Shown here in pieces: positions 27,372-34,028 of a stretch of DNA of 64,000 bases (its first letter is position 1; each line of letters opens with the position of its first letter). This DNA is from Clostridium sp. CAG:567 (lineage in GTDB: Bacteria; Bacillota; Clostridia; TANB77; CAG-508), in NCBI GenBank assembly GCA_000437855.1, contig FR902206.1:110506-174505 (forward strand), in the 5' to 3' direction. The translations under genes were made by a program, and so were the position numbers. The notes beneath the pieces are model-generated. The model worked only from the letters and a program-made list of their open reading frames with translations, did not search any database and had not been told where the DNA came from.

Positions 27372-27406
27372 ATAATTTAAATCATTTTAATTTTAAATCT
27401 TAAAAA
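27372..27406 (+). repeat. 35-bp direct repeat, copy 1 (upstream of the RelE/XRE module)
   Basis: These 35 bases recur exactly at 28229-28263. Both copies lie 25-30 bases before the promoter of a toxin-antitoxin operon. The sequence is nearly all A and T. Confidence 0.9.
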
Positions 27407-27432
27407 TTTCCTATATTAAAATCTAAATATAA

Positions 27433-27462
27433 TTGACATTATTATAACAAATATGTTATAAT
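27433..27462 (+). promoter_or_regulatory. Promoter and candidate operator of the RelE/XRE module
   Basis: TTGACA (27433-27438) and TATAAT (27457-27462) with an 18-base spacer. A dyad, ATAACA-AATA-TGTTAT (27444-27459), covers the spacer and part of the -10 box, the place where the XRE antitoxin would bind for autorepression. Confidence 0.75.
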
Positions 27463-27491
27463 GAAATTGTGCAATGTGAAAGGTAGACTAA

Positions 27492-27857
27492 ATGTATAAA
27501 ATTATTTTTTACAAAAATGAAAAAGAAATAAGTGAATTAGAAAATTATATTAATGAATTACAAAGACAGAGCAAAAATAAGAATAAACGAATAAAACTAA
27601 ATAAAATTGTTGCATATATAGATCAACTATCTGAAAATGGACTGAAACTAGGTGAGCCATATATTAAATATCTTGAATCAGATATATGGGAACTAAGGCC
27701 TTTAAGAGATAGAATATTTTTTTCATGTATTAATAAAGATACATTTATATTATTAAACTATTTTATGAAACAAACTCAGAAAACACCACAGAGGGAAATT
27801 GAAAAAGCAAAGAGATTACTAAAGGAATACAAGGAAAGGAATGATTTAAATGATTAA
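27492..27857 (+). CDS. RelE/HigB-type toxin (phage-derived Gp49-like)
   Basis: The protein is 121 residues: YKIIFYKNEKEISELENYINEL, then a Lys-rich segment, GLKLGEPYIKYLESDIWELRPLRDRIFFSCI and FILLNYFMKQTQKTPQREIEKAKRLLKEY. This is the RelE/ParE-superfamily Gp49-like form usually paired with an XRE antitoxin. These are ribosome-dependent mRNA interferases. The stop overlaps the start of the XRE gene by eight bases, a toxin-first order typical of higBA. Confidence 0.9.
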   Translation: MYKIIFYKNEKEISELENYINELQRQSKNKNKRIKLNKIVAYIDQLSENGLKLGEPYIKYLESDIWELRPLRDRIFFSCINKDTFILLNYFMKQTQKTPQREIEKAKRLLKEYKERNDLND

Positions 27858-28143
27858 GAAAGATTTAACTTGGAAAGAAGTAAGAGAAAATTTAAAACTT
27901 ACTAAGGAACAAGAAGAAGAGATTAGAGTAGAAGAAGAAATCATTCAAGCTGTTATTAAAGCAAGAAAAGAAAAAAATCTCACTCAACAACAGTTAAGTG
28001 ATATAAGTGGTATAAAACAACCTGCAATAGCTAGAATAGAAAATGGAACTAACTCTCCAATGGTTAGTACATTAATGAAAATGTTATATTCTATGGGCTA
28101 TACATTGAAAGTAGTTCCACTAGAGAAGGAAAGAAACCAATAG
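27850..28143 (+). CDS. XRE-family antitoxin (HigA-like)
   Basis: The protein is 97 residues. An N-terminal helical part (WKEVRENLKLTKEQEEEIRVEEEII) is followed by a helix-turn-helix at about residues 35-90: ARKEKNLTQQQLSDISGIKQPAIARIENG and SPMVSTLMKMLYSMGYTL. It neutralises the RelE-like toxin and should repress the shared promoter at 27433-27462. The ribosome site AAAGGAA lies inside the toxin gene. Confidence 0.92.
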   Translation: MIKKDLTWKEVRENLKLTKEQEEEIRVEEEIIQAVIKARKEKNLTQQQLSDISGIKQPAIARIENGTNSPMVSTLMKMLYSMGYTLKVVPLEKERNQ

Positions 28144-28228
28144 TTTTTTAACAATACTTACACTTTCAAGTAAATAAGACGCAATGCACTGGAAAGTGTA
28201 AGAAAATTTAATTATGTTATTTTGAACG

Positions 28229-28263
28229 ATAATTTAAATCATTTTAATTTTAAATCTTAAAAA
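28229..28263 (+). repeat. 35-bp direct repeat, copy 2 (upstream of hicAB)
   Basis: Identical to 27372-27406. The two copies flank the RelE/XRE module, as if one upstream region had been duplicated when the second module was installed. Confidence 0.9.
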
Positions 28264-28286
28264 ATTCCCAAATAAAAAAGAAAATA

Positions 28287-28315
28287 TTGACAATACGCAT
28301 TGTACGTGTTATTAT
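28287..28315 (+). promoter_or_regulatory. Promoter and candidate operator of hicAB
   Basis: TTGACA (28287-28292) and TATTAT (28310-28315) with a 17-base spacer. A dyad ACAAT-ACGC-ATTGT (28290-28303) overlaps the -35 end and could be the HicB operator. Confidence 0.7.
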
Positions 28316-28330
28316 TTAGAAAGGAAAAAT

Positions 28331-28523
28331 ATGACATTTGTTGAATTAGAAAAAATGCTAAAAAGAGATGGATGGTATTACTATGATTCTGTTGGCTCTC
28401 ATATACAATATAAGCACAGAATAAAACCACGGAAAAGTAACAATACCAAAACATAGAGGAGATGTAAAGAAAGGAACTTTAAATGCAATATTAAAACAAG
28501 CTGGTATTAAGGAGGAAGGTTGA
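28331..28523 (+). CDS. hicA: HicA mRNA interferase toxin with an apparent +1 frameshift at CGG
   Basis: This gene is too short and too broken for a simple ORF search. ATG 28331 follows GAAAGGAA. The frame encodes MTFVELEKMLKRDGWYYYDS and the catalytic His region GSHIQYKH, then KP. Codon 34 is CGG (28430-28432); the zero frame ends at TAG 28454. Skipping the C and reading GGA at 28431 gives KPGKVTIPKH, DVKKGTLNAILKQAGI and a TGA at 28521, a 63-residue protein with the usual HicA ending. KPG followed by a basic residue and a V-x-P strand is the HicA consensus, so glycine is the expected residue. The TGA overlaps the hicB ATG. This is the third gene here with the same CGGA break. Confidence 0.88.
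28430..28433 (+). other. CGGA +1 frameshift site in hicA
   Basis: AAA CCA CGG AAA (stop seven codons later) versus AAA CCA (C) GGA AAA (open for 30 codons to the expected HicA end). Confidence 0.8.
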
Positions 28524-28933
28524 TGAAAATAGTTTATCCTGCATGTTTTTATAAAGAAGATGATGGTGGATTTAGTGTACAATTTCCAGATTTATTGGGG
28601 TGTTGTACACAAGGTGATACAATTGAAGAAGCAATTCAAATGGCAGAAGATGCAGCATTAGGTTGGTTACTGACATCTGTAGAAAATAATGAGGAAATAC
28701 CTAAGGCAAGTAATATAAAAGATATAAAATTAGAAAATGAAAACGGATTTGTAACATTATTATTACTTGATTTAGGAGCATATAGTCAAAAATATGGAAG
28801 TAGAAAATCTGTAAAGAAAAATTTAACAATACCATTTTGGCTAAATGAGAGAGCTGAAAAATTAAATATTAATTTTTCAAAAACTTTACAAGATGCATTA
28901 ATGGAAAAAGTATTAAAAAATAATCGATTATAA
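28523..28933 (+). CDS. hicB: HicB antitoxin
   Basis: The protein is about 136 residues. The N-terminal half is the HicB fold (YPACFYKEDDGGFSVQFPDLLGCCTQGDTIEEAIQMAEDAA), and the C-terminus (KNLTIPFWLNERAEKLNINFSKTLQDAL) is a ribbon-helix-helix DNA-binding domain. It neutralises HicA and should repress the promoter at 28287-28315. The start is ATG 28523, overlapping the hicA stop (TGATG), with AAGGAGGAAGG upstream. A TTG one codon earlier is less likely. Confidence 0.95.
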   Translation: MKIVYPACFYKEDDGGFSVQFPDLLGCCTQGDTIEEAIQMAEDAALGWLLTSVENNEEIPKASNIKDIKLENENGFVTLLLLDLGAYSQKYGSRKSVKKNLTIPFWLNERAEKLNINFSKTLQDALMEKVLKNNRL

Positions 28934-28942
28934 TTAAAATAA

Positions 28943-28971
28943 CCCCCGAGTGCTATACAAGCACTCGGGGG
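28943..28971. terminator. Bidirectional GC-rich terminator
   Basis: Perfect stem CCCCCGAGTGC with GCACTCGGGGG around an internal seven-base loop. It lies between convergent genes (hicB and the minus-strand glycosyltransferase). Its GC content matches the foreign gene rather than the host. Confidence 0.8.
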
Positions 28972-28974
28972 AGT

Positions 28975-29835
28975 TTAAATAAACAACTCAGCAAGTTCTT
29001 TTTTTAACTCTTCAGACAAAGAGTTATATTTGTCAATGAGACGTCTGTCGAAATCACTGACAAAGAAATCATAGTCCAAAGGCGAAACATTACTGAGTCT
29101 GGCAAAGTTCTGAGTTGCATACTTATATGCTTTTACAAAGTCCTTTGCACGAGATCTTTCAGCCTCCTTGTTTTTGGTATTTGTGATGCTACCCGGGTTA
29201 TTACAGGTATAATTATACCCAATGTAGCTCAGAGTTACAATGCTTTTCGAAGCTGCCACTAAGAGTGGAATCAAGGCGATATCTTCATGGCACTTCAAAT
29301 CTGGGAAAAAAAGTACATTGGAAAATACGGTGCGCCTAAAGGCAAAAAGCCAATAAACAGCATATTTTTTGCCAGGAATAGACCATTCCTTAAGTGCGTC
29401 AAGCCCGGAGAGTACTGCCTTGCTATCATCGAAAAAGTTATAACGATCATGGTCTTTGTAATCGCAATCGTTTAACAGTTTTGCCTGATAGCGAATGATA
29501 TCAGGGTTATTATGCTCACAAATGACAGTATACAGTTTTTCGAGCAGATTGGGGTTGACAGTGTCATCCGAATCTACCAGAATGATGTATTCACCATTCG
29601 AAAGGTTAATTCCCCGCTGACGAGTAATAGACACGCCAGAATTTTTAAAGCTGTAGACATGCAGCTTCTTTTCCTTTTTTAAATACTCTTTTAAAATTTC
29701 TAAGGTGCTATCCGTAGATCCATCGTTGATTACAACAATTTCGAAGTCACTAAAGGTCTGGACCAGAATGCTATCTAGACAGCTCCGGATGGACCTTTCA
29801 GCATTATATGCCGGAACAACAAAACTAAACATCAT
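28975..29835 (-). CDS. Family 2 glycosyltransferase, probably horizontally acquired
   Basis: The protein is 286 residues with a GT-A fold: FSFVVPAYNAERSIRSCLDS, DFEIVVINDGSTDSTLEILKEY and the metal-binding EYIILVDSDDTVNP. The C-terminal half is less conserved, which is common in this family. The start is ATG 29835 with GGAGGA eight bases upstream. It has its own near-consensus promoter and a GC-rich terminator. Base composition is clearly richer in GC than the neighbours, and it uses in-frame CGG at least twice as arginine (ATC CGG AGC and CAG CGG GGA), both at sensible positions in an unbroken frame. I infer an insertion between hicAB and another GT2 gene. The sugar and acceptor are unknown. 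Confidence 0.88.
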   Translation of the reverse strand: MMFSFVVPAYNAERSIRSCLDSILVQTFSDFEIVVINDGSTDSTLEILKEYLKKEKKLHVYSFKNSGVSITRQRGINLSNGEYIILVDSDDTVNPNLLEKLYTVICEHNNPDIIRYQAKLLNDCDYKDHDRYNFFDDSKAVLSGLDALKEWSIPGKKYAVYWLFAFRRTVFSNVLFFPDLKCHEDIALIPLLVAASKSIVTLSYIGYNYTCNNPGSITNTKNKEAERSRAKDFVKAYKYATQNFARLSNVSPLDYDFFVSDFDRRLIDKYNSLSEELKKELAELFI

Positions 29836-29889
29836 GATATAAATCCTCCGTTTATTTAATATAATGTAGTATATAACTAATTTTTTAAT

Positions 29890-29918
29890 ATTATATTATG
29901 TATACTAAAAAAAGTCAA
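29890..29918 (-). promoter_or_regulatory. Near-consensus promoter of the foreign GT2 gene
   Basis: On the minus strand, TTGACT (29918-29913) and TATAAT (29895-29890) are 17 bases apart. Confidence 0.7.
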
Positions 29919-29984
29919 CCATAAATTGAAAATTGAATTAATATATTATATAATAATTACAAAATAGAAATATGAGGAATTTAT

Positions 29985-31022
29985 ATGAAAGTAAGTATTA
30001 TTGTACCAATTTATAATGTTGAACAATATATTGAAGAATGCTTAAATTCAATATATAATCAAGAATTAGCAGATTTTGAAGTATTATGCATAGATGATAA
30101 AGGAAATGACAAAAGTATAGAAAAAGTAAGAAAGTTTGTAAGCATAAATAATATAACTAATTTAAAAATTATAGAACATAATGAAAATAAAGGAGTAAGT
30201 GAGGCCAGAAATACAGGAATTAAAAATGCTAAAGGAAAATATATATGTTTTTTAGATAGCGATGATATGCTAATAAAAGGTGGACTAAAACAATTAATAG
30301 AACAAGCAGAAAAAAATGATTTGGACATTATTGAAGGAAGAATAGAAGAAAAGTATGAGACTAAATTTAAAATAGAATTAGATGAAAAATATAAGAATAA
30401 AAAATCAACAGAAGTTTTGAGTGGCGACGAGTATTTTGCAGAACAATGTTATAAAAAAGAGTACTTACCAACTGCTTGGTGTAGAATTTATAATAGAGAA
30501 TTAGTATTTAATAACTGTTACTTTACACCAAATATAGAATTTGAAGATGAGGAATTTTCACCAAGAGCAATCATAAATGCTAAAAGAGTACAATATATAG
30601 ATATTTCTTTATATATGTATAGAAGAAGAAATAATAGTATTACTACGTCTGTGTCAAATAGCAAATGGTATGAAAGCTATTTTATAATTATTAATAACCT
30701 TCAAAAATTTGCAGAGGAAATAAAAGAAAAAAAAAGTTATAAATTTTTAATAAACAGAGTAGAGGAAATAACATTATCAATATTAAAAAATACAATTGAA
30801 TATGGTACTAGTAAAGAAGAAATATCATATATAACAAACGAAATAAAAACAAAAAAATTATATTCTATACTACTAAAAAGTAAAAATATAAAAATGAGAA
30901 TATTAGGCTATCTTATGAAACAGCCTAAAATTTTTATAAAATTATACAAAGCAAAAAAAGGAAAAACTAAAAATCATAATATATTATATAAAAGTCATGA
31001 GGTAAAAAGATATGAAGTATGA
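29985..31022 (+). CDS. Family 2 glycosyltransferase
   Basis: The protein is 345 residues: VSIIVPIYNVEQYIEECLNSI, EVLCIDDKGNDKSIEKV and the DxD in KGKYICFLDSDDML, then WCRIYNRELVFNNCYF and FEDEEFSPRAIINAKRV, typical of capsule GT2 enzymes. Codon use is AT-rich like the host, unlike the adjacent minus-strand GT2. Its end overlaps the GH3 gene by 11 bases, so the two are co-transcribed. The acceptor is unknown. Confidence 0.9.
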   Translation: MKVSIIVPIYNVEQYIEECLNSIYNQELADFEVLCIDDKGNDKSIEKVRKFVSINNITNLKIIEHNENKGVSEARNTGIKNAKGKYICFLDSDDMLIKGGLKQLIEQAEKNDLDIIEGRIEEKYETKFKIELDEKYKNKKSTEVLSGDEYFAEQCYKKEYLPTAWCRIYNRELVFNNCYFTPNIEFEDEEFSPRAIINAKRVQYIDISLYMYRRRNNSITTSVSNSKWYESYFIIINNLQKFAEEIKEKKSYKFLINRVEEITLSILKNTIEYGTSKEEISYITNEIKTKKLYSILLKSKNIKMRILGYLMKQPKIFIKLYKAKKGKTKNHNILYKSHEVKRYEV

Positions 31023-33369
31023 AAATATAATTAATAAAATGACACTAGAAGAAAAAGCTAGTTTATGTGTAGGAAAAGACTATTGGAACAGTGAGAATAT
31101 AGAAAGATTAGGTATACCATCTATAAAAATGTCTGATGGACCACATGGACTTAGAGTTCAAAAGGAAAAAGGAGATAACTTAGGTGTAAATAAAAGCGAA
31201 GTTGCAATATGTTTTCCATCATCTGCAACAATAGCAAATAGCTGGGATAAAGATATTGCATATAAACTTGGTAAAACACTTGGTGAGGAAGCTAAAAGTG
31301 AAAATGTAAATATAGTATTAGGACCTGGAGTAAATATAAAAAGATCTCCACTTGGCGGTAGAAATTTTGAGTATTTTTCAGAAGATCCATATTTAACAGG
31401 TATAATGGCTACACAATATGTAAAAGGCTTACAAAGTAATAATGTAGGAGCATGTGTAAAACACTTTGCTGTAAATAATCAAGAAAATAGAAGAAGAACA
31501 GTAAATGTAGTGGTAGACGAAAGAACACTAAGAGAAATATATTTAAAAGCATTTGAAATGATTGTAAAAGAAGCAAAGCCTTGGTCTGTTATGAGTGCAT
31601 ATAACAAGTTAAATGGTAAATATTGTACTGAAAATGAAGTATTATTAAATATTTTAAAAAAAGAATGGAACTTTGAAGGAATAGTTATTACAGATTGGGG
31701 AGCTGAAAACGACAGAGTAAAAGGTTTAATTGCTGGTAATGAATTAGAAATGCCTGGTGGTAGAGGTAATGGAAAAGAAGAAATAGTACAAGCAGTTAAA
31801 GATGGAAAAGTAAGTGAAGAATATTTAGATGAAATTGTAGATAGAATTTTGAATATTGCATTTAAGTGTGAAAAAGTAGAACATAGCTACAGTAAAGAAG
31901 AGCATCATAAGATTGCAATGGAATTAGCACAGGAATCAATAGTGCTACTAAAAAATGAAAATAACATATTACCAATAAATAAAAGAAAAATAGCACTTAT
32001 AGGAGATATGGCTAAAAATCCTAGATATCAAGGAGCTGGTAGTTCAACAATAAATCCATATAAAGTTGAAAATGCTTATGATTGCTTTATACAAAAAGGA
32101 ATAGAAGTTGATTATGCTAAAGGGTATAACAGACTTGAATCAGATGATGATAAAGAGTTAATTAATCAAGCTGTAGAAGTTGCAAAAAACAAAAATGTAG
32201 TTATATTATTTTTAGGTTTAACAGAAAATTATGAATCTGAAGGAATGGATAGAAATAATTTAGAAATTCCTAAAAATCAAATTAAATTAATTGAAAGTAT
32301 ATATAATGTAAACAAAAATATTATAGTAGTTTTATCAAATGGAGCACCAATAACAATGGAGTGGAAAGATAAAGCAAAAGCTATTATAACAGGATATTTA
32401 GGTGGAGAATCAGGAGCTAAAGCGATGGTTAACTGTATTTTAGGTAAAGTAAATCCAAGTGGAAAGCTTGCAGAAACTTATCCTATAAAGCTAGAAGATA
32501 CACCATGTTTTAACAATTTCCCAGGTACAGAAATAAGTGTAGAGTATAAAGAAGTTATATATGTTGGTTACAGATATTATGATAAGAATAACATTAAAGT
32601 GCTATATCCATTTGGATACGGACTTAGCTATACAACTTTTGAGTATTCAAATTTAAATGTAGAAAATAATATTGTATCATTTAGAATAAAAAATACTGGG
32701 AAAGTAAAAGGAAAAGAAATTGCTCAAGTTTATGTGTCACAATGTAATCCGACTGTTTTTAAACCTTTAAAAGAACTAAAAGGTTTTGAAAAAGTTGAAC
32801 TAGAACCAAATGAAGAAAAAAAAGTAAATATTACTTTAGACGATTCTGCTTTTCAGTATTATAATGTACAAAATAAAAAGTGGGAAATAGAGTCAGGAGA
32901 ATATAAAATATTAGTAGGAAAATCTTGTGAAAGCATTGAATTAGAATGTAAGATAAATATTGATTCAAAAGATAAAAAGCCAGAAGAGGATTTTCCAGAT
33001 GTATATAGAAGCGGAAAAGTTCAAAATGTTTCAGATGAAGATTTTGAAAAATTGCTCGGACAAAAAATTCCTGATAGATATATAAAATTAGAGGATATTT
33101 CTGAAGACAATACTTTAGAACAAATTAAAAATACTAAGGTTGGAAAAATTATATATGAAAATCAAATTCAGAAAATGAATAAACTATTACAGGAACAAAA
33201 TGTAAACAAAGCAACAAAGGTTATGATGGATATGCAAAAACCATTAAAGAAATTTTATGAAAAGAAAAGTAGTAAATATACCAAAGAAATGGTAGATGAG
33301 CTAATAAACATAGCAAAGAATGACTTAGATTATAAAGAATGTAAATTTGTAAATGAATATTTAAAATAA
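31012..33369 (+). CDS. Glycoside hydrolase family 3 (beta-glucosidase-like)
   Basis: The protein is 785 residues without a signal peptide, so it is cytoplasmic. The N-terminal barrel has IKMSDGPHGLRVQKE, GPGVNIKRSPLGGRNFEYFSEDPY, VKHFAVNNQENRRRTVNVVV and the nucleophile Asp228 in GIVITDWGAEND. The C-terminal sandwich has YQGAGSSTINPYKVENAY and VLSNGAPITMEW, and a fibronectin-III-like end near 540-660 with YPFGYGLSYTTFEYSNL. About 110 further residues form a helical tail common in gut GH3 enzymes. It releases beta-linked glucose or similar sugars; exact specificity is unknown. It overlaps the upstream GT2 gene. Confidence 0.93.
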   Translation: MKYENIINKMTLEEKASLCVGKDYWNSENIERLGIPSIKMSDGPHGLRVQKEKGDNLGVNKSEVAICFPSSATIANSWDKDIAYKLGKTLGEEAKSENVNIVLGPGVNIKRSPLGGRNFEYFSEDPYLTGIMATQYVKGLQSNNVGACVKHFAVNNQENRRRTVNVVVDERTLREIYLKAFEMIVKEAKPWSVMSAYNKLNGKYCTENEVLLNILKKEWNFEGIVITDWGAENDRVKGLIAGNELEMPGGRGNGKEEIVQAVKDGKVSEEYLDEIVDRILNIAFKCEKVEHSYSKEEHHKIAMELAQESIVLLKNENNILPINKRKIALIGDMAKNPRYQGAGSSTINPYKVENAYDCFIQKGIEVDYAKGYNRLESDDDKELINQAVEVAKNKNVVILFLGLTENYESEGMDRNNLEIPKNQIKLIESIYNVNKNIIVVLSNGAPITMEWKDKAKAIITGYLGGESGAKAMVNCILGKVNPSGKLAETYPIKLEDTPCFNNFPGTEISVEYKEVIYVGYRYYDKNNIKVLYPFGYGLSYTTFEYSNLNVENNIVSFRIKNTGKVKGKEIAQVYVSQCNPTVFKPLKELKGFEKVELEPNEEKKVNITLDDSAFQYYNVQNKKWEIESGEYKILVGKSCESIELECKINIDSKDKKPEEDFPDVYRSGKVQNVSDEDFEKLLGQKIPDRYIKLEDISEDNTLEQIKNTKVGKIIYENQIQKMNKLLQEQNVNKATKVMMDMQKPLKKFYEKKSSKYTKEMVDELINIAKNDLDYKECKFVNEYLK

Positions 33370-33382
33370 AGGAGAATTTAAA

Positions 33383-33970
33383 ATGCTTAGAAGTGTAATT
33401 GTATTTTTAGTACATATATTTTCAGTAATTGTATTTAGAGTAAAATTAGTAGGAAAGGAGAATGTGCCAAAAGAAGGAGCATATATTATGTGTGCTAATC
33501 ACCAATCCAATTGGGATGCACCAATTTTAGTTTCTTCAACTAAAAGAAGAATGCATGTTATGGCAAAAGAAGAACTATTCAAAAATAAGTTTATATATTG
33601 GTTAGGTGAAAAGTGCTTAGTATTTCCTGTTAAAAGAGGAAAAATGGATTTAGATTCTATGAAGCATTCTTTAAAAGTTTTAAAAGATGGTGAGATACTA
33701 ATGCTATTTCCAGAAGGAACAAGAAAAGGAATGGCAAAAAACGGTAGAGCTCAAAATGGAGCAGCATTTATGACGTTGAGAACTGGGGTACCAGTAATAC
33801 CAGTAAATATTTCGGGAGAGATGAAACTTTTTCACAAAGTAACTATATATTATGGTAAACCATTAGATTTTAGTGAATATAAAACCAATAAACCAGAAAA
33901 AGAAGTCTTAGAAAAAGTAAGTAAAGAAATAATGGATAATATTATTATGTTGACAAACAAAAATCAATAG
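33383..33970 (+). CDS. plsC: 1-acyl-sn-glycerol-3-phosphate acyltransferase
   Basis: PlsC adds the second acyl chain to make phosphatidic acid. The 195-residue protein has the HX4D motif in MCANHQSNWDAPI, MAKEELFKNKFIYWL, the substrate motif MLFPEGTRKGMAKNGRAQNG and VPVIPVNISG, with one N-terminal membrane segment. AAAGGAG precedes ATG 33383, 13 bases after the GH3 stop. Confidence 0.92.
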   Translation: MLRSVIVFLVHIFSVIVFRVKLVGKENVPKEGAYIMCANHQSNWDAPILVSSTKRRMHVMAKEELFKNKFIYWLGEKCLVFPVKRGKMDLDSMKHSLKVLKDGEILMLFPEGTRKGMAKNGRAQNGAAFMTLRTGVPVIPVNISGEMKLFHKVTIYYGKPLDFSEYKTNKPEKEVLEKVSKEIMDNIIMLTNKNQ

Positions 33971-34028
33971 AGTATAATTGAAATGTTAGACTATTAAATG
34001 TATAAATTATAGATAGGGGTAATAAAAA

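Noticed and set aside
27292..28263. CRISPR array suggested by repeated 35-bp units
   Set aside because: Only two copies exist, 857 bases apart with genes between them, and there is no spacer pattern.
5114..28432. CGG reassigned to another amino acid instead of a frameshift
   Set aside because: The zero frame after each CGG ends within 6-10 codons and does not encode family sequence, so a new meaning for CGG alone does not restore the proteins.
5114..28433. Three independent assembly errors
   Set aside because: Homopolymer-type errors would not repeatedly insert a C before GGA; no homopolymer of C is present at any site. Still to be excluded with reads.
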